DNA of 64,000 nt from Paraurantiacibacter namhicola (GCF_001687545.1 NZ_CP016545.1:977001-1041000), one strand, 5' to 3'. Counted from the stretch's first letter, positions 47,091 through 57,417 are shown. The notes: a model not told the origin generated them from the letters alone. Translations and numbers: made by a program.

Positions 47091-47963
47091 ATGACCGACT
47101 GGACCCAGCAGACACAGCAAGCCCGCACCTGGTTCGAGAGCCTGCGCGACCGCATCTGTGCGGAGTTCGAGGCGATCGAGCGCGAGGCAGGATCGGACGC
47201 GGCCTTCGACTACATCGCGTGGGACCGCGACACGGACGTCGATCAGGCCGAGGCGGGCAGCCATGGCGGCGGCGGCGTTCGCGGGGTGATGAAGGGCAAG
47301 GTTTTCGAGAAGGTCGGCGTCAACGTCTCCACCGTGGAGGGCAAGTTCAGCCCGCAATTCGCCGCGCAGGTCAATGGCGCGAGCGAGGAGCTTCCCGAAT
47401 TCACCGCCACCGGCATCAGCCTGGTCGCCCACATGGCCAATCCGCATGTGCCTGCCGTGCACATGAACTGCCGCTTCCTGACAACACAGGCCGCGTGGTT
47501 CGGCGGTGGGGCTGATCTGAACCCGCCGATCCCCTACGAGGATGACACGGCAGATTTCCACGCCGAGCTGCGCGGTGCCTGCGCGGCCCATAACCCGACC
47601 TATTACGACCGCTTCAGCAAATGGGCGGAAGAGTATTTCTACATCCCCCATCGCGGCGTGCACCGGGGCGTGGGCGGGATATTCTACGACCACCTGGAAT
47701 GCGAAAACGAGACGGATTTCGAGCGCCACTTCGCCTTCACCCGCGATGTGGGCGAGGCCTTCCTCAGCGCCTTCCCCAAGATCGTGCGCCGCCGCATGGA
47801 GGCGGGCTGGACCGAAGCGGACAAGGCCACGCAGCTCGAATGGCGCGGGCGCTATGCCGAATTCAACCTGGTATACGACCGCGGCACGCTGTTCGGCCTG
47901 AAGACCGGCGGAAATATCGACGCGATCCTGATGAGCCTTCCGCCCGAGGCGACTTGGTCGTGA
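47091..47963 (+). CDS. hemF: Oxygen-dependent coproporphyrinogen-III oxidase
   Basis: The enzyme of haem synthesis has 290 residues. Conserved blocks are GGGGVRGVMKG, FEKVGVNVSTVEG, ISLVAHMANPHVPAVHMNCR, FGGGADLNPP, HRGVGGIFYDHL and RRGRYAEFNLVYDRGT-like RGRYAEFNLVYDRGTLFG. It catalyses oxidative decarboxylation of coproporphyrinogen-III in the cytoplasm. The next gene overlaps its stop. Confidence 0.98.
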   Translation: MTDWTQQTQQARTWFESLRDRICAEFEAIEREAGSDAAFDYIAWDRDTDVDQAEAGSHGGGGVRGVMKGKVFEKVGVNVSTVEGKFSPQFAAQVNGASEELPEFTATGISLVAHMANPHVPAVHMNCRFLTTQAAWFGGGADLNPPIPYEDDTADFHAELRGACAAHNPTYYDRFSKWAEEYFYIPHRGVHRGVGGIFYDHLECENETDFERHFAFTRDVGEAFLSAFPKIVRRRMEAGWTEADKATQLEWRGRYAEFNLVYDRGTLFGLKTGGNIDAILMSLPPEATWS

Positions 47964-48439
47964 GTGACGATCATCGCCTAAAGTTTCGACGATGGCTCGC
48001 GCCTGCCGGCTACGCGATTTTCTGGGGCAGCCTGATAGGTGGACTTATAACTTGGCACGTCGTCATGGCCGACACTGACGCACTTGCGGATTCGCGGGAC
48101 TATGGCCTTCTTCTTTTCGGCGGGCTGTATTGGGCCCTCATCGGACTGCCTTTTGTGGCGATCGGGGTATGCGCGCTCGGGGTACCTAGTGCTTTGCTCT
48201 TTAGAAAGTGGGCGCAATCCAGATGGCTTGCCTTGCTGGGGCTAATCCTCGGCGCGGCAGTCGGCGCCGTCTCGATTTCATTTCTTATGGGCGGCGGCCC
48301 ACCTTTTTTCCAAGCAAGCATTGGATACGACCGCCTCTATCAGCAGATTGCTTTGACTGGAGCGACTTTCGGAGGCGCTGCCGGCCTTGCTTCGTGGTAT
48401 TTTCTCCGCGAGCCTACCGCTCGCCAGCGATTGGACTGA
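47960..48439 (+). CDS. Hypothetical four-helix membrane protein
   Basis: The protein has 159 residues from GTG 47960, overlapping the hemF stop by GTGA. Four hydrophobic segments (GYAIFWGSLIGGLITWH, LLLFGGLYWALIGLPFVAIG, LLGLILGAAVGAVSISFL and ALTGATFGGAAGLASW). Base composition is visibly lower in GC than hemF, as in other small coupled genes here. No family recognised. Confidence 0.6.
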   Translation: MSDDHRLKFRRWLAPAGYAIFWGSLIGGLITWHVVMADTDALADSRDYGLLLFGGLYWALIGLPFVAIGVCALGVPSALLFRKWAQSRWLALLGLILGAAVGAVSISFLMGGGPPFFQASIGYDRLYQQIALTGATFGGAAGLASWYFLREPTARQRLD

Positions 48440-48518
48440 TACATTCAGGGGCTGGCAAGTCCGGCCAATCCATGTAGTTTCGCCTGAAATCTGACCTCCC
48501 GACCATCCGGAGCTTTCC

Positions 48519-50495
48519 ATGCGTTTTCTCGCCCCCGTATTCGCAGCCGCCCTCGTGCTGGTGCTTTCTGCCTGCAACGCCCAGATCCCGGGGCAGGAGA
48601 GCGAGCGGATGGGCATCGCGCCGCTGCTGACCAGCGAGCAGGCCTTTGACGACCAGACCTTTGCCCAGCCGCAGGTGGCGCGTGTGACGCATGTGGACCT
48701 GGACCTGGCGATGGACTTCGATGCCAAGACCATCGGCGGCACGGCCACGCTGGACGTGCTGGCGGCGGACGATGCGACCGAAATCGTGCTCGACTCCAAC
48801 GGATTGCAGATCGCCTCCATCGCGGATGAAGCAGGCAATGCGCTGGAATACGAGATGGGCGAGATGGAGGAAGGCAAGGGCGCGCCGCTGACGGTGCAGC
48901 TGCCCGCCACGAAGCTGGAACGCCCGGCCGACCTGCCGGAAGGCGAGCTGGCCAATACGCATCGCATCGTGGTCACTTACACCAGCGCGCCCGATGCCGA
49001 GGCGCTGCAATGGCTGAGCCCCGAGCAGACCGCTGGCGGCGAGCATCCCTTCGTCTTCAGCCAGGGCCAGGCGATCAACAACCGCACATGGATCCCCACG
49101 CAGGACAGCCCCGGCATCCGCCAGACCTGGGAAGCCACCGTCACCGCGCCCGAACCGCTCAACATAGTGATGAGCGGCGTGGTCGAAGGCGATCCGGAAG
49201 CCGCCGGCGAGGGCCGCCGCGCCTTCACCTTCGTGATGGACAAGCCTGTCCCGCCGTACCTGATCGCAATCGCCGCAGGTAACATCGAATTCGCCGAGCT
49301 CGGCCCGCGCTCCGGCGTCTGGGCGGAGCCGGAGGTTCTCGAAGCTGCCGCCGAGGAGGTTGGCGACACCGAGGAAATGATCGACGCGGGCGAGAAGCTG
49401 TTCGGCGAATATCGCTGGGGCCGCTACGACATGATCGTGCTGCCGCCCGCCTTCCCTTACGGCGGCATGGAAAACCCGGTGATGACCTTCCTCACCCCCA
49501 CCTTCATCGCCGGCGATCGTTCGAACAACGGCCTGATCGCGCATGAGCTGGCGCATAGCTGGTCGGGCAACCTCACCACCTATTCCAGCTGGCGCGATGG
49601 CTGGCTGAACGAAGGCGTCACCAGCTACATCGAGAGCCGCATCACGGAAGAGGTCTATGGCAAGGCGCGGGCAGAGCAGGAATATGCGCTGAGCTATGCC
49701 AGCCTGGCCGAAGGGATCGAGCAGGCTGGGGCAGACAATCCCAACACCGCCATGCGCACGCCCGATGAAATCAGCCCCTTCGATACGCAGGGCGTGGCGA
49801 TTTACGACAAGGGCACGGTGTTCCTGAAGACGGTAGAGAACATCGTCGGGCGCGAGAAGTTCGATGCCTGGCTGACCAGCTGGTTCGACCGTCACGCCTT
49901 CCAGCCCGTCACCTCCGAAATGATGCTGGCCGACATGCGCGAGAACCTGGTGCAGGGCGACGAGGAGCTGGAAGAGCGCCTGATGCTGGACGAATGGGTC
50001 TATGGCACCGGCCTGCCGGAAAACGCCTGGAAGCCGAGCGCGGAGGCCTTTGCCGCCGTGGACAGCGCAGCCGCGGCCTATGCCGCCGACGGCACGCTGC
50101 CGGGCGCCGATGCGTGGAGCAAGTGGACCGCCGCCGAACAGCGCCGCTTCCTGGAAGAGCTGCCCGAAGAGCTGACGGCAGAACAGCTTGCCGCGCTCGA
50201 CAGCACGCTGGGCCTGTCCAAGACCGGCAATAACGAAGTGCTGTTCCTGTGGCTGGAGGCTGCGCTGCGCAACGAATACCAGCCCGCCGTGCCGCAGGCT
50301 GAAGCCTTCCTGGGCCGCGTTGGCCGCAACAAGTTCGTCGCGCCGCTGTTCGCCGCGCTGAACGGCACGGACTGGGGCAAGCCGATTGCCCAGCGCATCT
50401 ATGCCGATACGCGCGGTGGCTATCACGCCTATACCCGCAGCAATGTGGACGCGATGCTGGGGTATGAAGGCGAGGCGGAAGCAGCGGAAAGCTGA
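48519..50495 (+). CDS. M1-family aminopeptidase lipoprotein
   Basis: The protein has 658 residues. The signal peptide ends in LSAC, a lipobox. The GAMEN-like exopeptidase motif is GGMENPVMTF, and zinc binding is H342-E343-x2-H346 and E365 (HELAHSWSGNLTT, then WRDGWLNEGVTSY). Domain order (beta saddle, thermolysin-like, helical C-terminal) fits leukotriene-A4-hydrolase-like M1 peptidases. Probably faces the periplasm. Confidence 0.95.
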   Translation: MRFLAPVFAAALVLVLSACNAQIPGQESERMGIAPLLTSEQAFDDQTFAQPQVARVTHVDLDLAMDFDAKTIGGTATLDVLAADDATEIVLDSNGLQIASIADEAGNALEYEMGEMEEGKGAPLTVQLPATKLERPADLPEGELANTHRIVVTYTSAPDAEALQWLSPEQTAGGEHPFVFSQGQAINNRTWIPTQDSPGIRQTWEATVTAPEPLNIVMSGVVEGDPEAAGEGRRAFTFVMDKPVPPYLIAIAAGNIEFAELGPRSGVWAEPEVLEAAAEEVGDTEEMIDAGEKLFGEYRWGRYDMIVLPPAFPYGGMENPVMTFLTPTFIAGDRSNNGLIAHELAHSWSGNLTTYSSWRDGWLNEGVTSYIESRITEEVYGKARAEQEYALSYASLAEGIEQAGADNPNTAMRTPDEISPFDTQGVAIYDKGTVFLKTVENIVGREKFDAWLTSWFDRHAFQPVTSEMMLADMRENLVQGDEELEERLMLDEWVYGTGLPENAWKPSAEAFAAVDSAAAAYAADGTLPGADAWSKWTAAEQRRFLEELPEELTAEQLAALDSTLGLSKTGNNEVLFLWLEAALRNEYQPAVPQAEAFLGRVGRNKFVAPLFAALNGTDWGKPIAQRIYADTRGGYHAYTRSNVDAMLGYEGEAEAAES

Positions 50496-50505
50496 GGGGC
50501 AGGGC

Positions 50506-51315
50506 GTGCGCCGCTTGCGCCTTCTCGCGCTGAGCCTGCTGGCCGCACTCGCAGCGCCGCTGGCCAGCGCGCAGGATGCGGCGGATGACGTGCAAGTCGC
50601 CGCGCCCGCCGCGACACTGCTTGTCTACAGCCGCACCGGCGGGTGGCGGCACGATTCCATCGACGAGGCATGGGCTGCCATCGCCACCATCGCTCATGCA
50701 CGCGGGTGGTCTGTCACATTTACGGAGGACCCGGCCTGGTTCGAGGCGGACGGGCTGGTGCAATTCGACGCGGTGATCTGGGCTCAGGCGAATGGCGACA
50801 CGCTGTCGCCTTCTCAAAAGGCAGCGTTTCGCGCTTTTGTCGAAAATGGTGGCGGCTATGTGGGCCTGCATTCCGCTGGCGACGCGACGCATGTCTGGCC
50901 GTGGTATGCGCAGGAGCTGGTCGGGGCGCGCTTTATCGGGCATCCGCTTAATCCCGGCGTACGGTCCGGCACGATCGCCGTGGAAGATCGGGCGCACCCG
51001 GCCACCGCTCACCTACCCGCCCGCTGGCACCGCGTAGACGAATGGTATTCCTTCGACCGCAGCGTGCGCGGCAAGTTCCACGTCCTCGCCACTCTGGACG
51101 AGACAACGTATGTTCCGGGCACATGGAAAGATGGCGTGTCGCTGGTAATGGGTGAGGATCATCCCATCGCATGGGCGCGATGTCTGGCGCAGGGCCGGTC
51201 CTTCTACAGCGCGCTTGGTCACACCGAAGAAAGCTACGCAGAGCCTGCCATGCGCCAGCATATCGAGGGCGGCATATCCTGGGCAATGGGGGAGGGCGAC
51301 TGCCCCGAGACCTGA
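50506..51315 (+). CDS. ThuA-domain secreted protein
   Basis: The protein has 269 residues from GTG 50506. The signal peptide ends in ASAQ. The ThuA/trehalose-utilisation-like fold is given by LLVYSRTGGWRHDSIDEAW, FDAVIWAQANGDTLS, VENGGGYVGLHSAGDATH, EWYSFDRSVRG and HPIAWARCLAQGRSFYSALGH split by a few residues. The domain is glutamine-amidotransferase-like and linked to glycoside metabolism in other bacteria. The exact role is unknown. Confidence 0.9.
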   Translation: MRRLRLLALSLLAALAAPLASAQDAADDVQVAAPAATLLVYSRTGGWRHDSIDEAWAAIATIAHARGWSVTFTEDPAWFEADGLVQFDAVIWAQANGDTLSPSQKAAFRAFVENGGGYVGLHSAGDATHVWPWYAQELVGARFIGHPLNPGVRSGTIAVEDRAHPATAHLPARWHRVDEWYSFDRSVRGKFHVLATLDETTYVPGTWKDGVSLVMGEDHPIAWARCLAQGRSFYSALGHTEESYAEPAMRQHIEGGISWAMGEGDCPET

Positions 51316-51378
51316 CAATTGCGCATGGCGTGGCAAATCCCATAGCGCGCTGCGATTTGCGATAGTAAACCCGCCGCG

Positions 51379-52707
51379 ATGACAGCCCTTCGCGATCCCG
51401 TGCGGCTGATCCCGCTGCTGTTCCTCGGCTTCATTGCCGCAGGTACGCTGCTGCTGTGGCTGCCCATCGCGACGGCGGACGGGACGCAGGCGCCCTTCAT
51501 CACCGCCCTGTTCACCAGCACCAGCGCGGTGGCGGTCACGGGCCTCATCACCGTGGACACGCCTACTTACTGGTCCATGTTCGGCCAGGTCACGATCATG
51601 ATCCTGTTCCAGATCGGCGGCTTCGGCATCATGACGGCGGCGACGCTGTTCGGCCTGATGGCCGGACGCGGTTTCAGCCTGCGCGAGAAGATGGCGACGC
51701 AGGTGGAGCGGGACCGGCTGGCACTGGGCGATGCCGGATCGGTACTGAAAATGATCCTGCTGATCACTGTGGTGGTGGAAGCGATCGTGGCCGCCATCCT
51801 GACGGTCCGCTTCGCAACCCAGCACGGCATGGAATGGGGCACGGCCGCATGGCAGGGCCTGTTCCATTCGGTCAGCGCGTTCAACAATGCCGGCTTCTCC
51901 GTCAATTCGGACAGCCTGATGGGCTTCCAGAACGATCCGGTCGTGCTCGGCCCGGTGATGCTGGCGGTGATCCTGACCGCGCTCGGCTTCCCGGTCATGC
52001 AGGATTTGCGGCACAACCGCCTGCGCTGGCGCCGCTGGACGTTGCACAGCAAGATCACCGTGTCGGCCACGCTGGTATTGCTGGCTGCGGGCTTCCTGCT
52101 GATCCTGGCGCAGGAATGGCACAATCCCGACACACTCGGCCCGATGGGCGTGGGCGCAAAGGCGCTGAACGCCATGTTCCATTCGGTCATGCCGCGTACG
52201 GCCGGCTTCAACAGCCTGGATGTCGGCAGCTTCTATGACGAAACGCTGATGACCAATTACGCGCTGATGTTCATCGGCGGCGGCAGCGCGGGCACGGCAG
52301 GCGGCATCAAGGTGACCACCTTCGTGGTGCTGCTGGCCATCGTCTATTCCGAAATCCGCCGGCAGAAGGATGCCGCGCTGTTCGGCCGGCGCTTCGGCCA
52401 CGGGATCGAACGGCAGGCGCTGACCGTGGCGGTGGCGGCATCCACGCTGATCATCGGCACGACCATGTACCTGTTGGCCATTACGCGCCTGCCCATGGAG
52501 GATGTGCTGTTCGAGGTCATCAGCGCCTTTTCCACCGTGGGCCTGTCCACCGGCATCACGGCAGACCTGCCGCCTGCCGGCCAGATCGCCATCATCATGC
52601 TGATGTTCGTGGGGCGGGTGGGAACCATCACCGTCGCCACGGCGCTTGCCCTTGGCGCACAGCGCCGTCCGTGGCGCTATCCAGAGGAGAATCCCATTGT
52701 CGGCTGA
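51379..52707 (+). CDS. trkH: Potassium uptake protein, TrkH/KtrB type
   Basis: The protein has 442 residues, with eight membrane helices and four pore loops: TSTSAVAVTGLITVD, HSVSAFNNAGFSVNS, SVMPRTAGFNSLDVGSF and SAFSTVGLSTGIT. Each holds the selectivity-filter Gly. It forms the channel-like transporter subunit that works with the TrkA/KtrA protein encoded next. Confidence 0.95.
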   Translation: MTALRDPVRLIPLLFLGFIAAGTLLLWLPIATADGTQAPFITALFTSTSAVAVTGLITVDTPTYWSMFGQVTIMILFQIGGFGIMTAATLFGLMAGRGFSLREKMATQVERDRLALGDAGSVLKMILLITVVVEAIVAAILTVRFATQHGMEWGTAAWQGLFHSVSAFNNAGFSVNSDSLMGFQNDPVVLGPVMLAVILTALGFPVMQDLRHNRLRWRRWTLHSKITVSATLVLLAAGFLLILAQEWHNPDTLGPMGVGAKALNAMFHSVMPRTAGFNSLDVGSFYDETLMTNYALMFIGGGSAGTAGGIKVTTFVVLLAIVYSEIRRQKDAALFGRRFGHGIERQALTVAVAASTLIIGTTMYLLAITRLPMEDVLFEVISAFSTVGLSTGITADLPPAGQIAIIMLMFVGRVGTITVATALALGAQRRPWRYPEENPIVG

Positions 52708-53359
52708 CAAACGAAAGCCCGTCCTGGTCATCGGCCTCGGCCGCTTCGGCAGCGCCGTTGCCACCACGCTGGAGCGGATGGGCCACGAAGTGCTGGGCGC
52801 CGATGTGAGCGCGGAGCTCGTGCAGGGACATGCCGAAGGGCTGACGCAGGTGGTGGAGGCGGATTGCACCGACTTCACCTGCCTGCAGCGCCTGGGCGCG
52901 GCGGAGTTCGAGAGCGCCGTGGTGGGCATCGGCAGCGATATCGAAGCGAGCGTGCTGACCGTGCTGGCGCTCACCGACCTTGGCGTGCCCAACATCTGGG
53001 CCAAGGCGACGAACGAGAAGCACGGCCGCATACTGGAGCGGACCGGCGCGCATCACGTGGTCTATCCCGAAAGCCGCATGGGCGAGCGCGTCGCGCGGCT
53101 GCTGAATGAGCGGCTGATGGACTTCATCGACTTCGGCGACAATTACGGCATCGCCAAGCTTGCCGCGCCAGCCCCCGTGGTGGGCCTGCCGCTGATGACC
53201 AGCGATTGCCGCAAGAGATTCGACGTGACCGTGGTGGGCGTGAAGCGGGAAGGCGAAGATTTCATCCACGCCGTGCCCGACACGCTGATCCTGCCCGGCG
53301 ACGTGCTGGTCATCTCCGGCCACATCGAACAGATCGAGGCCTTCGCCGCGATGGATTGA
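52697..53359 (+). CDS. trkA: Potassium uptake regulatory subunit TrkA/KtrA
   Basis: The protein has 220 residues from a TTG at 52697. The AGAGGAGA ribosome site seven bases upstream, and the lack of other starts near the domain edge, support it. An N-terminal RCK domain with Rossmann motif VLVIGLGRFGSAVA, an Asp in LGADVS, and a C-terminal RCK_C half are present. Overlaps the trkH end by 11 bp. Confidence 0.95.
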   Translation: MSADKRKPVLVIGLGRFGSAVATTLERMGHEVLGADVSAELVQGHAEGLTQVVEADCTDFTCLQRLGAAEFESAVVGIGSDIEASVLTVLALTDLGVPNIWAKATNEKHGRILERTGAHHVVYPESRMGERVARLLNERLMDFIDFGDNYGIAKLAAPAPVVGLPLMTSDCRKRFDVTVVGVKREGEDFIHAVPDTLILPGDVLVISGHIEQIEAFAAMD

Positions 53360-53451
53360 GCGCAAGCGGCGTGACAATCGCCTGACGCGATCACTGCGCC
53401 CACGCTTTTCGCGTTGCATTGCACCACCGTTTGCACAGATAGTGCGCCGCG

Positions 53452-55533
53452 ATGCTGCGCCAGTATGAACTTATCGAACGGGTCAAGGCCTATGACCCGG
53501 ACGCCGACGAGGCGATGCTGAACCGCGCCTATGTGTTCACGGTGCAGAAGCATGGCAGCCAGAAGCGCGCCAGCGGCGATCCGTATTTCAGCCATCCGAT
53601 CGAGGTCGCGGGCCTGATGACGGATCTGAAGCTGGACCAGGAAACCATCGCCACCGCGCTGCTGCACGATACGGTGGAAGATACGCTCGCCACCATCCAG
53701 GATATCGAGGACAATTTCGGGCCGGACGTCGCGCGGCTGGTGGACGGCGTCACCAAGCTCAGCAAGATCGAGCAGATGCCGGAGAACGAGCGCGCGGCGG
53801 AAAACCTGCGCAAGTTCCTGCTCGCCATGTCCGAAGACCTGCGCGTGCTGCTGGTGAAGCTGGCGGACCGGCTGCACAACATGCGCACGCTGCATTTCAT
53901 CAAGAACCCGGAAAAACGCCGCCGCATCGCGCGCGAGACGATGGATATCTACGCCCCGCTGGCGGAGCGGGTGGGCATGTATGAATATATGCGCGAAATG
54001 CAGTCGCTTGCCTTCGAGCAGCTGGAGCCGGAAGGCTATGCCACGCTGACCAAGCGGCTGGAGCAGATCCGCGAGCAGGACGGCGGGCAGGTTGATGCCA
54101 TCGCGCTGACCATCAAGCACGCGCTGGCCGATACGGGCCTGCAGGTGGAGGTTTCGGGGCGCGAGAAGCAGCCTTTCTCCATCTGGCGCAAGATGGCCGA
54201 GCGGCACGTCTCCTTCGAGCAGATCACGGACATCTTCGCCTTCCGCGTCATCTGCGAGAGCGAGGCCGACTGCTACGCTGCGCTGGGCGTGCTGCATACG
54301 GTGTGGCAGTTCATTCCCGGGCGCTTCAAGGATTACATCTCCACGCCCAAGAACAATGGCTATCGCTCCATCCACACCAGCCTGATCTACGAAAACTCCA
54401 TGCGCGTGGAGGTGCAGATCCGCACGCGCGACATGCACCGGCTGAACGAATTCGGGCTGGCCGCGCATTGGGCGTACAAGCAGGTGGACCGGCCCGATGG
54501 CCAGGTCGGCTGGCTGCGCGACCTGATCGAGATCGTCGATGCCAGCCACGATGCGGAAGAGCTGCTGGAGCATACCCGAATGGCGGTCTACCAGGACCGC
54601 ATATTCGCCTTCACGCCTAAGGGTGCGCTGTTCCAGCTGCCCAAGGGTGCGACGCCGGTGGACTTCGCCTTTGCCGTGCATACGGACCTTGGCGCGCAGA
54701 CCGTGGGCGCGAAGATCAACGGCCGCCACGTGCCGCTGCGCACCGTGCTTGACAATGGCGATGTGGTGGAGATCATCAAGGGGCCGGACGCCGCGCCGCA
54801 GCTGAGCTGGCTGGGCTTCGTCGCCACCGGCAAGGCGCGCGCCAGCATTCGCCGCGCCGTGCGCCTGAAGGAACGCGACGAGGTGGCCGAGATCGGCCGC
54901 ATGCTATTCGACGATATCTCCGCTCGCCTGCCCGCGAAGATCGGCAAGAAGGCGCTGCGCGATGCGGTGAAACGGCTGGAAATGGAGGACGAGGAAGAGC
55001 TGATGTTCGCCATCGGCGCGGCCAAGGTTTCCGACCGCGAAGTGATGGAGGCGCTGGTCCCCGGCTCCACCGCCGACATGCCGGAGCTTCCCAAGCAGGA
55101 ACAGGCGATTTCGATCCGCGGGCTGACGCCGGGCATGGGCTTCAGCCTGGCGGAATGCTGCCACCCGCTGCCGGGCGACCGGATCGTGGGCGTCCGCAAG
55201 CCGGGCGAGGGGGTGCAGGTGCACGCCATCGACTGCTTCGAACTGGCGAGCGGCATCGATGCGGACTGGGTGGACCTGTCATGGGGCGAACGCAGCCAGG
55301 GCGCGACCAGCCGCCTGCGCGTGGTGCTGCATAACCGCCCGGGCACGCTGGCGGAAATGGCCGGTATCTTCGCCAGCAGCCACGCCAATGTCACGCATCT
55401 GGAGCTGACCCAGCGCGACGACCCGTTCCACACGTACGAGCTGGACCTGGAAGTGCAGGACCTCGCGCACCTCACCCGCATCCTCTCCGCCCTGCGCGCC
55501 AGCGACGCGGTGTCGCAGGCGGACCGGGCCTGA
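53452..55533 (+). CDS. rsh: Bifunctional (p)ppGpp synthetase/hydrolase, RelA/SpoT
   Basis: The protein has 693 residues in the standard order: an HD hydrolase domain (HPIEVAGLMTDL, then LLHDTVEDT near residue 73), a synthetase domain (FKDYISTPKNNGYRSIHTSL), a TGS domain (FTPKGALFQLPKGATPVDFA), and an ACT domain at the C-terminus (LRVVLHNRPGTLAEMAGIFA). HD, ED residues and the synthetase motif are intact, so both activities are expected. Single Rsh proteins are usual in alphaproteobacteria. Confidence 0.97.
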   Translation: MLRQYELIERVKAYDPDADEAMLNRAYVFTVQKHGSQKRASGDPYFSHPIEVAGLMTDLKLDQETIATALLHDTVEDTLATIQDIEDNFGPDVARLVDGVTKLSKIEQMPENERAAENLRKFLLAMSEDLRVLLVKLADRLHNMRTLHFIKNPEKRRRIARETMDIYAPLAERVGMYEYMREMQSLAFEQLEPEGYATLTKRLEQIREQDGGQVDAIALTIKHALADTGLQVEVSGREKQPFSIWRKMAERHVSFEQITDIFAFRVICESEADCYAALGVLHTVWQFIPGRFKDYISTPKNNGYRSIHTSLIYENSMRVEVQIRTRDMHRLNEFGLAAHWAYKQVDRPDGQVGWLRDLIEIVDASHDAEELLEHTRMAVYQDRIFAFTPKGALFQLPKGATPVDFAFAVHTDLGAQTVGAKINGRHVPLRTVLDNGDVVEIIKGPDAAPQLSWLGFVATGKARASIRRAVRLKERDEVAEIGRMLFDDISARLPAKIGKKALRDAVKRLEMEDEEELMFAIGAAKVSDREVMEALVPGSTADMPELPKQEQAISIRGLTPGMGFSLAECCHPLPGDRIVGVRKPGEGVQVHAIDCFELASGIDADWVDLSWGERSQGATSRLRVVLHNRPGTLAEMAGIFASSHANVTHLELTQRDDPFHTYELDLEVQDLAHLTRILSALRASDAVSQADRA

Positions 55534-55557
55534 GGCTACCGGGCAGCGCGAGCCCGC

Positions 55558-55878
55558 CTATACGAGCGTGAGGTGGACCGTCATCTCATCGCCGGCGGCC
55601 ACGCCTTCGGCCGTGCGCACCGACTTCTTTACCGGCAGCAAATAGCCCGCGTGCTCCTTGCTGGGGAATAGCGAGGTCTGCCACTCGCTGGCCCCGCACC
55701 GCGCACGCACTTTCACCGATCCGGAGCCGCGGGCCCTGCCCAGTTCCAGCCGCCGTTGCGCTTCATGCGCCGCGACCTGATGCGCCCCGTCGCCGTCCAC
55801 GGTGAGGAAATGCCAGCTCCCGCCAGCTTCCGCCTGCCAGCGCCAGAGCGGCCCTGTCTGCGTCAGCGTCTCGCTCAT
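55558..55878 (-). CDS. DUF1905 domain protein
   Basis: The protein has 106 residues. The family pattern is GSWHFLTVDGDGAHQV, then SGSVKVRARCGASEWQTSLF, then YLLPVKKSVRTAEGVAAGDE. DUF1905 is a small beta-barrel of unknown function. The start overlaps the stop of the cyclophilin gene upstream (ATGA). Confidence 0.9.
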   Translation of the reverse strand: MSETLTQTGPLWRWQAEAGGSWHFLTVDGDGAHQVAAHEAQRRLELGRARGSGSVKVRARCGASEWQTSLFPSKEHAGYLLPVKKSVRTAEGVAAGDEMTVHLTLV

Positions 55879-56870
55879 CCAGCGGTGCGGCGGATGGGGA
55901 CTTGGATGTTGCACAGGTCCACGCCGCCTGCGGGCTGGATGTAGAAACTGTCCGTGCGGTTGGCGCGCACGCTCACATATTTGCCGAAGGTTTCGCTGGC
56001 GGTGTCGAGATATTCGAAATCGTAGAGGCCGGCTTCAAGCTCGTCGCCCATGCGGACCCATTCGATGGGAGTGTGCGGCTCGCCCTCGGCATAGACGCCG
56101 GCTCCGCCGCTGCCGCGTGGCAGCATGGCGAGATGTTCCACCCCCTCGATCACCCGGCCAACCACCGCGATGTTGCGGTCGAGCTGGCGCGGGCCGTGGC
56201 CGATGACGGCGTAGAGCTCGGCGCCTGTCCCGGTATTGGGCGTCAGGTCGCGCGCCACGCCCACGCTGGCATAGCAGTGGACGGGCCAGGCGGTGCGCCC
56301 GCCTTCGTCATCCAGGCCCACCGGCCAGCCATCGACGAAGCCGGTGATGCTGTAGCTGTCGATATACGGATTGATGACGATCTCCGCGCGGCGCGGGCCG
56401 TTATCGGAAGGCACCATCACATAGTCGCGCACGCCTTCGGGATCGCGGATCGTGGCGGTCACGTAATCGCTTTCCGGCACCACGGTGAGCGTATCGGGCA
56501 GGGGCTTGGCCAGCGCCTTGTCATCCTCGCCGTCGCCCCATTGCGCCACCCAGTTATCGACCACGCGGTACACGCTCGTCCCGTCCCAGAAGCGGGCGGC
56601 GGCAAGGCTGCGGATGTTCTGCGTCCAGCCCGCGCTGAAGGGTTCGGGCAGCAGCTGGATCACCACTTCGCGCCGCGATCCGTCGGGCGCATCGGACAGC
56701 CGCATGACCAGCAGGTCCGCCGGGTCGATGGCGCGCCATTCCTCTGCCGTCGCCTCGGCGATCACGCTGTTTGGCGTGGGCGGTTCCGGCGCGTCCTGCG
56801 CGGCAATCGGGGCGCAGATGGCAAGGGACAGGGCGGAGGCCGCAGCGGCGGCGAGCAGGCGTTTCGTCAT
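55875..56870 (-). CDS. Secreted cyclophilin-type peptidyl-prolyl isomerase
   Basis: The protein has 331 residues, with a signal peptide ending in PIAAQ. The cyclophilin domain occupies the middle and has [20 protein letters not shown] near the front, then [23 protein letters not shown] near the back, which suits the Cyp fold. An additional C-terminal piece (~60 residues) ends in [11 protein letters not shown]. Probably a periplasmic folding factor. Leads into DUF1905. Confidence 0.85.
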   Translation of the reverse strand: MTKRLLAAAAASALSLAICAPIAAQDAPEPPTPNSVIAEATAEEWRAIDPADLLVMRLSDAPDGSRREVVIQLLPEPFSAGWTQNIRSLAAARFWDGTSVYRVVDNWVAQWGDGEDDKALAKPLPDTLTVVPESDYVTATIRDPEGVRDYVMVPSDNGPRRAEIVINPYIDSYSITGFVDGWPVGLDDEGGRTAWPVHCYASVGVARDLTPNTGTGAELYAVIGHGPRQLDRNIAVVGRVIEGVEHLAMLPRGSGGAGVYAEGEPHTPIEWVRMGDELEAGLYDFEYLDTASETFGKYVSVRANRTDSFYIQPAGGVDLCNIQVPIRRTAG

Positions 56871-56929
56871 GGCCACGCATCCTGACAGGCAGGCGCGGCG
56901 TTGCAAGGGCATTCCGCCCTTATCCGCCC

Positions 56930-57334
56930 CTAACCAGCCATATCCTCCAGCGCGTGCATGTCCTCGTCCGACAGGCCGAAGTGATGGCCGATCTCGTGCA
57001 CCAGCACATGGTGAACCAGATGCTCCAGCGTCACGTCGCCGCGCTCGGCCCATTCCAGCAGGATGGGGATGCGGTAGAGGAAGACACGGTCCGGCATGGC
57101 GCCGGAATGCTCGACGCTCTTTTCGGTCATGGCAATGCCGGAATAGAGGCCCGAAAGCTCATAGGCGCTTTCCAGCTCCAGCTCGGCCAGCACATCCTCT
57201 TCCGCGAAGTCCTGCACCTGCGTGACGATGTCGCCCAGATGCGCGGCAAATTGCGGAGGCAGGGCGGCCAGCGCGGCGTCTGCCATGGCCTGCATCTGCG
57301 CCAGCGAGGGCGCGGTTCCGAACGGCTGTCTCAT
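56930..57334 (-). CDS. Small zincin-like metallopeptidase family protein
   Basis: The protein has 134 residues. The C-terminal HEIGHHFGLSDEDMHALE gives an HExxH motif with a third ligand in the Asp. The family is the small DUF1025/minimal zincin group, of unknown substrate. First gene of the leftward group with the cyclophilin and DUF1905. Confidence 0.9.
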   Translation of the reverse strand: MRQPFGTAPSLAQMQAMADAALAALPPQFAAHLGDIVTQVQDFAEEDVLAELELESAYELSGLYSGIAMTEKSVEHSGAMPDRVFLYRIPILLEWAERGDVTLEHLVHHVLVHEIGHHFGLSDEDMHALEDMAG

Positions 57335-57417
57335 GCCGGGCGAAATAGCAGCGCCGCGGTCTCTTGCGAAGGGCGCAAAGGGCGGCTAGGGGCACGCCTC
57401 TGCCAAGTCAGGCATGC

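Noticed and set aside
46338-47729. 463-codon minus-strand frame extending over hemF
   Set aside because: Only the part from 47045 leftward matches PdeM. The rest is antisense to hemF.
48414-50426. 670-codon minus-strand frame over the M1 peptidase gene
   Set aside because: It is a shadow of a gene with signal peptide, GAMEN-like and HExxH motifs.
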